Assembly (NCBI RefSeq): GCF_002885955.2
Contig: NZ_POQS01000004.1
Coordinates: forward strand, 469,199-533,198
DNA: 64,000 nucleotides
Source of the DNA: Achromobacter pulmonis
Lineage (GTDB): Bacteria > Pseudomonadota > Gammaproteobacteria > Burkholderiales > Burkholderiaceae_B
Direction of reading: 5' to 3'
Shown here in pieces: positions 57,428 through 64,000 of this stretch. How positions within the stretch are numbered: the first letter of the stretch is position 1; each line of letters begins with the position of its first letter. The notes beneath the pieces are model-generated. The model ran no database searches. It was not told the origin of the DNA and worked only from the letters and a program-made list of their open reading frames with translations. The translations under genes and the position numbers were made by a program.

Positions 57428-58603
57428 TCAGTGTGTTGCGGGAGTGTTCGGAGGGTCGCAATCGTAACCCGTAATGGTGAGCGAAAAGCCCGCCATGCTG
57501 GGCATCTTGCGCGGACGGGCCAGCAGCTTCATCTGGCCCACGTTCAGGTCGCGCAGGATCTGGGCGCCGATCCCGTAGGTACGCAGCCCGAAGCGGTCGG
57601 CGTTGGCGGGATTGGCGGGGGTTTTCGGATCGGACCAGGCGGCGATCTGGCCGAACAGATGCTCGGTGGAGGACTGGCAGTTCATCAGCACCAGCACGCC
57701 GGCCGGGGCGGCCGCGATGGCCGCGAGCGCCTGCGCCACGCCCCAGCTGTGCGGGCTGGCGCCGGTATCGAGCACGTCCAGCACCGAGGCCGGCTCGTGC
57801 ACGCGCACCAGCGTTTCGGCGTCGGGCCGCACGTCGCCATGCACCAGCGCCAGGTGGGCCGAGCCGGTGGCGGCGTCTTCGTAGGCCACGGCCTCGAACT
57901 CGCCCCAGGCGGTCTGCATGGTGCGCTTGCCGACGCGCTTGACGATGGATTCGTGTTCGCTGCGGTACTGGATGAGGTCGGCGATGGTGCCGATCTTCAG
58001 GCCGTGCTGGCGGGCGAATTCCACCAGGTCGGGCAGGCGCGCCATGGTGCCGTCGGGCTTGAGGATCTCGCAGATCACCGCGGCCGGCGTCAGCCCGGCC
58101 ATGGCGGTCAGGTCGCAGCCGGCCTCGGTGTGGCCGGCGCGCACCAGCACGCCGCCGGGCACCGCGCGCACCGGGAAGATGTGGCCGGGCTGGACCAGGT
58201 CGGAGGGCTTGGCGTCGCGCGCCACCGCCACCTGGATGGTGCGGGCGCGGTCGGCGGCCGAGATGCCGGTTTCGACGCCTTCGGCGGCCTCGATGGACTG
58301 GGTGAAGTTGGTGCCGTAGCGCGTGCCGTTGCGCGCCGCCATCAGGGGCAGGTCGAGCTGGCGGCAGCGGTCCTCGGTCAGCGTCAGGCACACCAGGCCG
58401 CGGCCGTGCGTGACCATGAAGTTGATGGCCTCGGGCGTGACGAATTCGGCCGCCATGACCAGGTCGCCTTCGTTTTCACGGTCTTCTTCGTCGACCAGGA
58501 TGACGATACGGCCGGCGCGCAGCTCGGCGATGATCTCGGAGACCGAAGCGATACCGAAGGATTCCGGCTCGGAGCCGGGCAGGGAGGACAACTGGACGGA
58601 CAT
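57428..58603 (-). CDS. ribB: 3,4-dihydroxy-2-butanone 4-phosphate synthase with degenerate GTP cyclohydrolase II domain
   Basis: A 391-residue fusion. Residues about 18-215 are a complete RibB domain ([17 protein letters not shown], the metal and substrate residues in [10 protein letters not shown] and [11 protein letters not shown]). The C-terminal half has the RibA fold ([14 protein letters not shown]) but lacks the three zinc cysteines of GTP cyclohydrolase II: the usual GDxFGSxRCDCG segment is replaced by [15 protein letters not shown]. It should therefore supply only the butanone phosphate. Heads the ribB-ribH-nusB-thiL-pgpA-cinA run. No FMN riboswitch was seen upstream. Confidence 0.93.
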   Translation of the reverse strand: MSVQLSSLPGSEPESFGIASVSEIIAELRAGRIVILVDEEDRENEGDLVMAAEFVTPEAINFMVTHGRGLVCLTLTEDRCRQLDLPLMAARNGTRYGTNFTQSIEAAEGVETGISAADRARTIQVAVARDAKPSDLVQPGHIFPVRAVPGGVLVRAGHTEAGCDLTAMAGLTPAAVICEILKPDGTMARLPDLVEFARQHGLKIGTIADLIQYRSEHESIVKRVGKRTMQTAWGEFEAVAYEDAATGSAHLALVHGDVRPDAETLVRVHEPASVLDVLDTGASPHSWGVAQALAAIAAAPAGVLVLMNCQSSTEHLFGQIAAWSDPKTPANPANADRFGLRTYGIGAQILRDLNVGQMKLLARPRKMPSMAGFSLTITGYDCDPPNTPATH

Positions 58604-58750
58604 GGCGGACACGCAAACCAGGCAGGAAAGCCCGGATTTTACCGCCCCTGGCGTCCGAATCCCTATCCGGGCCGCCCGGCCCCGCCAAAAGGGGGCCGTC
58701 CGGTTAAACTTCCCGCCAAAAACTCCCCCTGGAAACGAGGAAAAGCCCCC

Positions 58751-59551
58751 ATGCAAGCCCTTGCGGCCATGCCCCTGAGCGTCGCGGCTGCCGTCCGCGT
58801 CGTGCTGACCGATATCGACGACACGCTGACCACCGAGGGCCGCCTGCCGGCCGACGCCTACGCGGCGCTGGAACGCCTGGAACAGGCCGGCATCCAGGTG
58901 GTGCCCATCACCGGCCGCCCGGCCGGCTGGTGCGACCACATCGCCCGCATGTGGCCGGTGCGCGCCGTGGTCGGCGAGAACGGCGCGTTCTATTACGCCT
59001 ACGACCGCCAGGCCCGCCGCATGCGGACGCATTACTGGACCGACGCCGCCTCGCGCCAGGCCAGCCGCCGCAAGCTCGACGCGATCCGCGACCGCGTGCT
59101 GGCCGAAGTGCCGGGCGCGGCGGTGGCCAGCGACCAGGACTACCGCGTGGCCGACCTGGCCATCGATTTCTGCGAGGACGTGCCCGCCCTGCCCGACTCG
59201 GCCGTCAGCCGCATCGTCTCGATCTTCGAAGCGGCCGGCGCCCAGGCCAAGGTCAGCTCCATCCACGTCAACGGCTGGTTCGGCGACTACGACAAGCTCA
59301 CCATGACCCGCACCATGTTCGAACGCGAGTTCGGCGCGGATGTGGCCGGCGCGCTGGACAGCACGCTGTTCATCGGCGACTCGCCCAACGACGAGCCCAT
59401 GTTCGCGTACTTCCCGGTCTCGGTCGGCGTGGCCAACATCCAGGCCCAGCTGCACCGCCTGACGCACCGTCCGGCCTATGTGGCCGCCTTCCACGGCGGC
59501 GCGGGCTTCGTGGAAATGGCCGAGCGGCTGCTGGCCGCGCGCCAGCCCTGA
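58751..59551 (+). CDS. HAD-superfamily phosphatase (class IIB)
   Basis: A 266-residue HAD hydrolase. Motif I is [13 protein letters not shown], motif [12 protein letters not shown], the motif III lysine lies in [10 protein letters not shown] and motif IV is [15 protein letters not shown]; the cap between them is of the Cof/sucrose-phosphatase type. It removes phosphate from a small phosphorylated metabolite. It stands in front of an IclR regulator and a phosphonate-type importer, with 11 bases between it and the IclR gene, so the three units may be linked. Confidence 0.88.
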   Translation: MQALAAMPLSVAAAVRVVLTDIDDTLTTEGRLPADAYAALERLEQAGIQVVPITGRPAGWCDHIARMWPVRAVVGENGAFYYAYDRQARRMRTHYWTDAASRQASRRKLDAIRDRVLAEVPGAAVASDQDYRVADLAIDFCEDVPALPDSAVSRIVSIFEAAGAQAKVSSIHVNGWFGDYDKLTMTRTMFEREFGADVAGALDSTLFIGDSPNDEPMFAYFPVSVGVANIQAQLHRLTHRPAYVAAFHGGAGFVEMAERLLAARQP

Positions 59552-59562
59552 GGAGCCCCGCC

Positions 59563-60381
59563 GTGGCCACGTCCAAGACCCCCGCCTCTGCCGCCGCCAA
59601 CGACGGCCGCCGCAGCATCCAGTCCATCGAAGTGGGCGTGCCGCTCCTGGCCGCCCTGGTCGACGCCGCCAAGCCCCTGACCCTGCGCGACCTGGCCGCC
59701 GGCGCCGGCATGACCTCGGCCAAGGCCCACCCCTACCTGGTCAGCTTCATCCGCGTCGGCCTGGTGCAGCAGGACGCCATCACCGGCCAGTACGAACTCG
59801 GCCCCTTCGCCCTGCAGATGGGGCTGGTCAGCCTGCAGCGGCTGGACCCGGTGCGCATCGCCATGCCGGAGATCGCCCGGCTGCAGTCGGAAATCGGCCA
59901 TACCCTGGGCATCGCCGTGCTCGGTTCGCACGGCCCCACCATGATCCACATGACCGAGGCGAGCTACCCGGTGCACGTCAACATGCGCAAGGGCACGGTG
60001 ATGTCCATGCTGCACACGGCCACCGGCCTGGTGTTCGCCGCCTGGCTGCCGCCCAAGGTCAGCGAGCACTACATCGAGCGCGAAGAAGGCGACACGGCCG
60101 TGGTGCCCGGCAAGCCGCCGGCGCGCAAGGCCACGCGCGCGCACATCGAGGCCCAGCTGGCCGACATCCGCGTGCATGGCATGGCGCGGGCGCTGGGCAA
60201 CCCGCTGCCCGGCGTGGACGCGCTGTCGGTGCCGGTGTTCGACAACACCGGCAACATCGTGCTGGCCCTGACCAGCCTGGGCCCCACGGGCCTGTTCGAC
60301 GTGTCCTGGGACGGCGCGATCGCGCGTCCGCTGCTGGCATGCGCGCAAGAAATCTCCCGCAAGCTGGGATACCGCGCCTAG
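59563..60381 (+). CDS. IclR-family transcriptional regulator
   Basis: A 272-residue IclR protein: helix-turn-helix in RRSIQSIEVGVPLLAALVDAAKPLTLRDLAAGAGM (positions about 16-50), then the GAF-like effector domain with ARLQSEIGHTLGIAVLG and DALSVPVFDNTGNIVLAL. The start is GTG at 59563, seven bases after AGGAG. It probably controls the importer operon 145 bases downstream, whose leader contains repeated CGAACA motifs. Confidence 0.92.
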   Translation: MATSKTPASAAANDGRRSIQSIEVGVPLLAALVDAAKPLTLRDLAAGAGMTSAKAHPYLVSFIRVGLVQQDAITGQYELGPFALQMGLVSLQRLDPVRIAMPEIARLQSEIGHTLGIAVLGSHGPTMIHMTEASYPVHVNMRKGTVMSMLHTATGLVFAAWLPPKVSEHYIEREEGDTAVVPGKPPARKATRAHIEAQLADIRVHGMARALGNPLPGVDALSVPVFDNTGNIVLALTSLGPTGLFDVSWDGAIARPLLACAQEISRKLGYRA

Positions 60382-60526
60382 GCGATCGCGCAAAAACGAA
60401 CACAAAGCGAACATTTCGAACAAAAGGCGAAAAAAAAGACAGGGACTTTCCCGAGGTGTGCCTCCCGCGCTTGTATGTTTGAATTCAGTTACTAGTCATA
60501 TTCAGACCTACAAGAGGAGACATACG

Positions 60527-61525
60527 ATGCGCGCCTTGCGTCTACTGCAAGCGGCCGCCGTTGCCGCATTCGCATTCGGGGGGCCTGCCGCCCAGGCCGC
60601 AGACAGCTGTTCGAACCGGGGCGACCTGGACCAGATGTACTGCGACGCCAACAAGGACCTGGTGGCGGACACGCCCGCCGACGCGTCCAAGCTCAAGACC
60701 CCGTCCACGCTGGTGTTCACCTATACCCCGGTGGAAGATCCGGCGGTCTACGAAGACATCTTCAAACCCTTCACCAAGCACCTGTCCGAGTGCACGGGCA
60801 AGCGCGTGGTGTTCTACCAGGTGCAGAGCAACGCCGCCGAAATCGAGGCGATGCGCTCGGGCCGCCTGCACGTGGGCGGCTTCTCCACCGGTCCCACCGC
60901 CTTCGCGGTGAACATCGCCGGCGCCGTGCCGTTCGCGGTCAAGGGCTACGCCGACGGCTTCCAGGGCTACAACCTGATCGTCATCGTCAAAGAGGACAGC
61001 CCCTACCAGAAGCTGACCGACCTGAAGGGCAAGAAGCTGGCGCACACCGCGCCCTCGTCGAACTCCGGCCACATGGCGCCGGTGGCGCTGTTCCCCAAGG
61101 AAGGCCTGACGCCGGACAAGGACTACAAGGTCATCTTCTCGGGCAAGCACGACCAGTCCGTGATGGGCGTGAACTCCGGCGACTACGACGCCGCCGCCGT
61201 GGCCTCGGACGTCTTCAAGCGCATGGCCGAACGCGGCCAGATCAAGGAATCCGACTTCCGCGTGATCTACCGCAGCGAGAAGTTCCCGACCTCGTCGTTC
61301 GCCTACGCCCACGACCTGGAGCCGAAGTTCCGCGACCAGATGCTGAAGTGCTTCTACGACTACCGCTTCCCGGCGGAAATGTCCAAGGCCTTCGACGGCG
61401 CCGACCGCTTCTATCCGGTGACCTACCAGAAGGACTGGGCCATCGTCCGCCAGGTCGCCGAATCCGGCGGCGAAAGCTTCAACCGCGCCGCCTACGACCG
61501 CGAAACCGCCAAGAGCAAGAAGTAA
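60527..61525 (+). CDS. phnD: Phosphonate/phosphate-type ABC substrate-binding protein (PhnD-like)
   Basis: A 332-residue binding protein with a signal peptide ending AQA (about residue 23). [53 protein letters not shown] and [19 protein letters not shown] match the PhnD/PtxB group, where SSNSG-type loops bind the phosphonate oxygens. The ATG at 60527 follows GAGGAG. Substrates of such systems include phosphonates, phosphite and phosphate esters. Confidence 0.92.
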   Translation: MRALRLLQAAAVAAFAFGGPAAQAADSCSNRGDLDQMYCDANKDLVADTPADASKLKTPSTLVFTYTPVEDPAVYEDIFKPFTKHLSECTGKRVVFYQVQSNAAEIEAMRSGRLHVGGFSTGPTAFAVNIAGAVPFAVKGYADGFQGYNLIVIVKEDSPYQKLTDLKGKKLAHTAPSSNSGHMAPVALFPKEGLTPDKDYKVIFSGKHDQSVMGVNSGDYDAAAVASDVFKRMAERGQIKESDFRVIYRSEKFPTSSFAYAHDLEPKFRDQMLKCFYDYRFPAEMSKAFDGADRFYPVTYQKDWAIVRQVAESGGESFNRAAYDRETAKSKK

Positions 61526-61532
61526 GTCCAGT

Positions 61533-62303
61533 ATGACGACGTCGCTACGCATTTCCGGCCTGGTGAAGGAATACCGGGCCGGCCAGCCTGTACTCAATGG
61601 CATCGACCTGCAGATCGCGGGACAGGGGCTGACCGCCATCATCGGCCCCTCGGGCACCGGCAAGAGCACGCTGCTGCGCTGCATCAACCGGCTGATAGAA
61701 CCCACCCGCGGCGAGATCGTGCTGCAGTCGCAAGACGGTTCGGTGGACCTGGCGCGGGTGCGCGGCGCGTCGCTGCGCCGCGCGCGCCGCCGCATCGGCA
61801 TGGTGTTCCAGGAATACAACCTGGTCGAACGCCTGACCGTGATGGAAAACCTGCTGACCGGACGGCTGGGCTATACCTCGGCCGTCAAGGCCTGGATGCG
61901 GCGCTTCGAGGCCGAGGACATCGAGCATGCCTACAAGCTGCTCGACACCGTCGGCCTGGCGGGATATGCCGACCAGCGCGCCGACGCGCTGTCGGGCGGC
62001 CAGCGCCAGCGCGTGGGCATCGCCCGCGCGCTGATGCAGCGCCCGCAGCTGCTGCTGGCCGACGAGCCCACTTCGTCGCTGGACCCCAAGACCTCGGTCG
62101 AGATCATGGAACTGCTGTCGGCGCAGGGCAGCGCCACCGGCATACCGGTGATCGTGAACATCCATGACGTGGATCTGGCGCGCCGCTACGCCAGCCGCAT
62201 CGTCGGCATGTCCGGCGGGCACGTGGTCTACGACGGCGACGGGCAGGGCCTGGACGCCGCCATGCTCAAGACGATTTACGGAGGCGAGTCTTGGCTGGAA
62301 TGA
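61533..62303 (+). CDS. phnC: Phosphonate ABC transporter ATPase (PhnC-like)
   Basis: A 256-residue ABC ATPase with Walker [18 protein letters not shown], the [19 protein letters not shown]-loop of PhnC, signature [15 protein letters not shown] and Walker [14 protein letters not shown]. It powers import of the ligand captured by the binding protein seven bases upstream. Stop overlaps the next start as ATGA. Confidence 0.96.
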   Translation: MTTSLRISGLVKEYRAGQPVLNGIDLQIAGQGLTAIIGPSGTGKSTLLRCINRLIEPTRGEIVLQSQDGSVDLARVRGASLRRARRRIGMVFQEYNLVERLTVMENLLTGRLGYTSAVKAWMRRFEAEDIEHAYKLLDTVGLAGYADQRADALSGGQRQRVGIARALMQRPQLLLADEPTSSLDPKTSVEIMELLSAQGSATGIPVIVNIHDVDLARRYASRIVGMSGGHVVYDGDGQGLDAAMLKTIYGGESWLE

Positions 62304-63187
62304 TTCCCCCCGGCGGCCGCACCCGGCCGTTCGCCATGTCCGGGCGCGCCAAGGCCGGCGTGCTGTTGCTGCTGGCCTACACAATCTACGCCGGCGCGCA
62401 GCTGGATTTCAGCTGGGCGCGCTTCGAAAGCGGCATGGGACACGCGTCCACTTTTCTTTCGCGCATGTTTCCGCCCAATTTCGAAAAGCCGGACACCTTG
62501 TGGAAAGGCATCGCGGAAAGCCTGGAGATCGCGGTGCTGGCCTCCATGCTGGGCGTGCTCATCGCGCTGCCCATCGGCCTGCTGGGCGCGCGCAATATGA
62601 TGCCGGCCTGGGTCTCGTGGCCGGCGCGCGCCGTCGTGGCGCTGTGCCGCGCCCTGCACCCGGTCATCGTCGCCATTCTGTTCGTCAAGGCGGTGGGCTT
62701 CGGCGCGCTGGCCGGCATCCTGGCGCTGACGGTGGCGTCCATCGGCTTCATCGGCAAGCTCTTCACCGAGGCCATCGAGGAGATCTCGCTCAAGCAGGTG
62801 GAAGCCGTCAGGGCCTCGGGCGCCTCGTTCGCCAACGTCATCATCTTCGGCGTGCTGCCGCAGGTGTTCGCGCGCTTCATCGGCTTCGCCACCTACCAGT
62901 TCGACTCCAACCTGCGCAACTCCACCATGGTGGGGATCGTGGGCGCGGGCGGCGTGGGCGGCACGCTGTTCTCGGCGTTCCAGCGCTTCGACTACGACTT
63001 CGTCAGCGCCATCCTGCTGACCCTGATCGCCATCATCATGCTGGGTGAAATCCTGGCCGGCTTCGTGCGCGCCGTGTTCCTGGACAATCTGGGCTTCGAG
63101 CGCATCCTGCAGGGCCGCATGGCCGGCGCCCGCGGCGTGGGCTCGACCCGCGCCCCGGTCGCGCGCAAGGCGGAGGTGGAAGAATGA
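62300..63187 (+). CDS. phnE: Phosphonate ABC transporter permease (first PhnE-like)
   Basis: A 295-residue permease with about six helices; the ATPase-contact EAA loop is [39 protein letters not shown] and [23 protein letters not shown] are PhnE signatures. The ATG at 62300 gives the ATGA overlap with phnC; a TTG three codons earlier is also in frame. Followed by a second permease with ATGA overlap. Confidence 0.94.
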   Translation: MIPPGGRTRPFAMSGRAKAGVLLLLAYTIYAGAQLDFSWARFESGMGHASTFLSRMFPPNFEKPDTLWKGIAESLEIAVLASMLGVLIALPIGLLGARNMMPAWVSWPARAVVALCRALHPVIVAILFVKAVGFGALAGILALTVASIGFIGKLFTEAIEEISLKQVEAVRASGASFANVIIFGVLPQVFARFIGFATYQFDSNLRNSTMVGIVGAGGVGGTLFSAFQRFDYDFVSAILLTLIAIIMLGEILAGFVRAVFLDNLGFERILQGRMAGARGVGSTRAPVARKAEVEE

Positions 63188-64000
63188 ACGCCACCGCTTC
63201 CACCCTGAACCCGGCCGGCGCCCCGCGCGTCTGGCAGCGCTACAGCATGGGCCAGCGCCTGCTGCGCTTCGCGCTGTACCTGCTGGTGGTCGCCGCCATC
63301 GTGCAGGCCATTCGCGGCGTGGAGATCATTCCGGAGTTCCTGTATGACGCGCCCGAGCAGATGGCCGATCTGTTCCGCCGCATGTGGCCGATCGACTGGG
63401 CCTACTACCCGGAAGGCGTGCACGCCGCGCTGATCGAAACCCTGCACATCGCCACCCTCGGCACCATCCTGTCGGTGGTGATGGCGGTGCCGGTGGGCCT
63501 GCTGGCGGCCAACAACCTCACGCCCAGCAAGACCGTCAACATGCTGGCCCGGCTGATCCTGGTGTCCAGCCGCTCGGTCAACTCGCTGGTGTGGGCGCTG
63601 CTGTTCATCGCCATCTTCGGGCCGGGCGCCCTGGCCGGCACGCTGGCCATCGCGTTCCGCTCCATCGGCTTCGTCGGCAAGCTGGTGGGCGAGGCCATCG
63701 AAGAGGCGCAGCGCGGCCCCATCGAAGCCGTCGCCGCCACCGGCGCCAGCAAGGCCTCGGTGATCTGGTACGCCTACTGGCCGCAGATCCGCCCCGCGTT
63801 CTGGTCCATCGTGCTGCTGCGCTGGGACATCAACGTGCGCGAATCCGCCGTGCTCGGCCTGGTCGGCGCCGGCGGCATCGGCATGGCCCTGGACACCGCG
63901 CTGAACCTCTTCCAGTGGGACCGCGTATCGCTGGTCTTGGCCGCCATCTTCGGCGTCGTGGTGCTGGCCGAGATCATCATCACCCAGGCCCGCAAACGCA
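63184..64000 (+). CDS. phnE: Phosphonate ABC transporter permease (second PhnE-like), cut by the right edge
   Basis: The first 272 residues of a PhnE-like permease, open to the end of the window. GKLVGEAIEEAQRGPIEAVAATGASKASVIWYAYWPQIRP is its EAA loop region (residues about 162-200), and INVRESAVLGLVGAGGIGMAL follows. Two different permeases in tandem are normal for this importer class and form a heterodimer. Little of the protein should be missing. Confidence 0.94.
   Translation, partial: MNATASTLNPAGAPRVWQRYSMGQRLLRFALYLLVVAAIVQAIRGVEIIPEFLYDAPEQMADLFRRMWPIDWAYYPEGVHAALIETLHIATLGTILSVVMAVPVGLLAANNLTPSKTVNMLARLILVSSRSVNSLVWALLFIAIFGPGALAGTLAIAFRSIGFVGKLVGEAIEEAQRGPIEAVAATGASKASVIWYAYWPQIRPAFWSIVLLRWDINVRESAVLGLVGAGGIGMALDTALNLFQWDRVSLVLAAIFGVVVLAEIIITQARKR

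Noticed and set aside
57428..58603. Functional GTP cyclohydrolase II in the C-terminal half
   Set aside because: The three zinc-binding cysteines and the surrounding GSxRCDCG-type segment are missing.
57431..58750. Long upstream extension of the HAD phosphatase frame
   Set aside because: It runs antisense to ribB and loses all family resemblance; the ATG at 58751 gives a complete HAD protein.
58604..58750. FMN riboswitch upstream of ribB
   Set aside because: The conserved AGGGCGGGG and CCACCGGCGG type elements are absent; only GC-rich sequence is present.

Overview
The window reads as chromosomal DNA of a GC-rich betaproteobacterium of the Alcaligenaceae, most likely Bordetella or a near relative such as Achromobacter. 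The grounds are the GroES/GroEL sequences behind a perfect CIRCE element, the ribBA-ribH-nusB-thiL-pgpA-cinA gene order, the many LysR regulators, TRAP and stand-alone periplasmic binding proteins, and a G/C-tract intergenic repeat of a type I associate with Bordetella. Species cannot be fixed without a search.

Layout. 1-2.9 kb: end of a TetR-type regulator, a small zinc-ribbon protein, a LysR regulator and an unrecognised polytopic membrane protein. 3.0-8.0 kb: a LysR regulator divergent from a binding protein, a thiolase-like protein and an acyl-CoA ligase. 8.0-20.6 kb: a self-contained respiratory and sulfur module. A minus-strand operon encodes cbb3-type oxidase subunits CcoN and CcoO, a membrane-anchored diheme c4-like cytochrome, a TsdA-type thiosulfate dehydrogenase and a copper P-type ATPase. 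Beside it lie a PmrA/QseB-type two-component system and a plus-strand operon for DsbD, an Lgt-like/TlpA fusion, DsbG and a small DsrE-like protein. One operator motif (CTTAAT-N5-CTTAAT) lies in front of both operons, so I read the module as one regulon that oxidises thiosulfate (to tetrathionate) and passes the electrons through c-type cytochromes to oxygen. This is the most distinctive part of the window.

20.7-27.0 kb: a scarred region. It holds a truncated SDR gene, a carboxymuconolactone-decarboxylase-like protein and a cupin, a cupin remnant, two convergent related LysR genes of which one is split by an IS256-family element with a clean 9-bp target duplication, and a NepI-like MFS exporter. 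27.0-30.9 kb: IorA/IorB-type molybdenum hydroxylase plus the XdhC maturation factor. 31.0-33.0 kb: groES-groEL. 33.2-34.1 kb: a YihY-family membrane protein.

34.1-39.3 kb: 3-hydroxyanthranilate meta-cleavage genes (dioxygenase, ACMS decarboxylase, aminomuconate semialdehyde dehydrogenase, aminomuconate deaminase) with a MarR and a LysR regulator. 39.3-51.4 kb: a minus-strand sugar-acid catabolic operon (GntR, idonate-type dehydrogenase, TRAP transporter, SDR, FAH-family hydrolase, altronate-type dehydratase, mannonate dehydratase, fructuronate-type reductase, Ldh2 family). 51.6-58.6 kb: housekeeping genes (dgkA, ndh, pyrF, cinA, pgpA, thiL, nusB, ribH, ribBA). 58.75-64 kb: HAD phosphatase, IclR regulator and a PhnDCEE-type phosphonate/phosphate-ester ABC importer that runs off the right edge.

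No tRNA, rRNA, CRISPR array or phage gene was recognised. Apart from 14401-14736, which is described, no gene-free stretch exceeds 300 bases.
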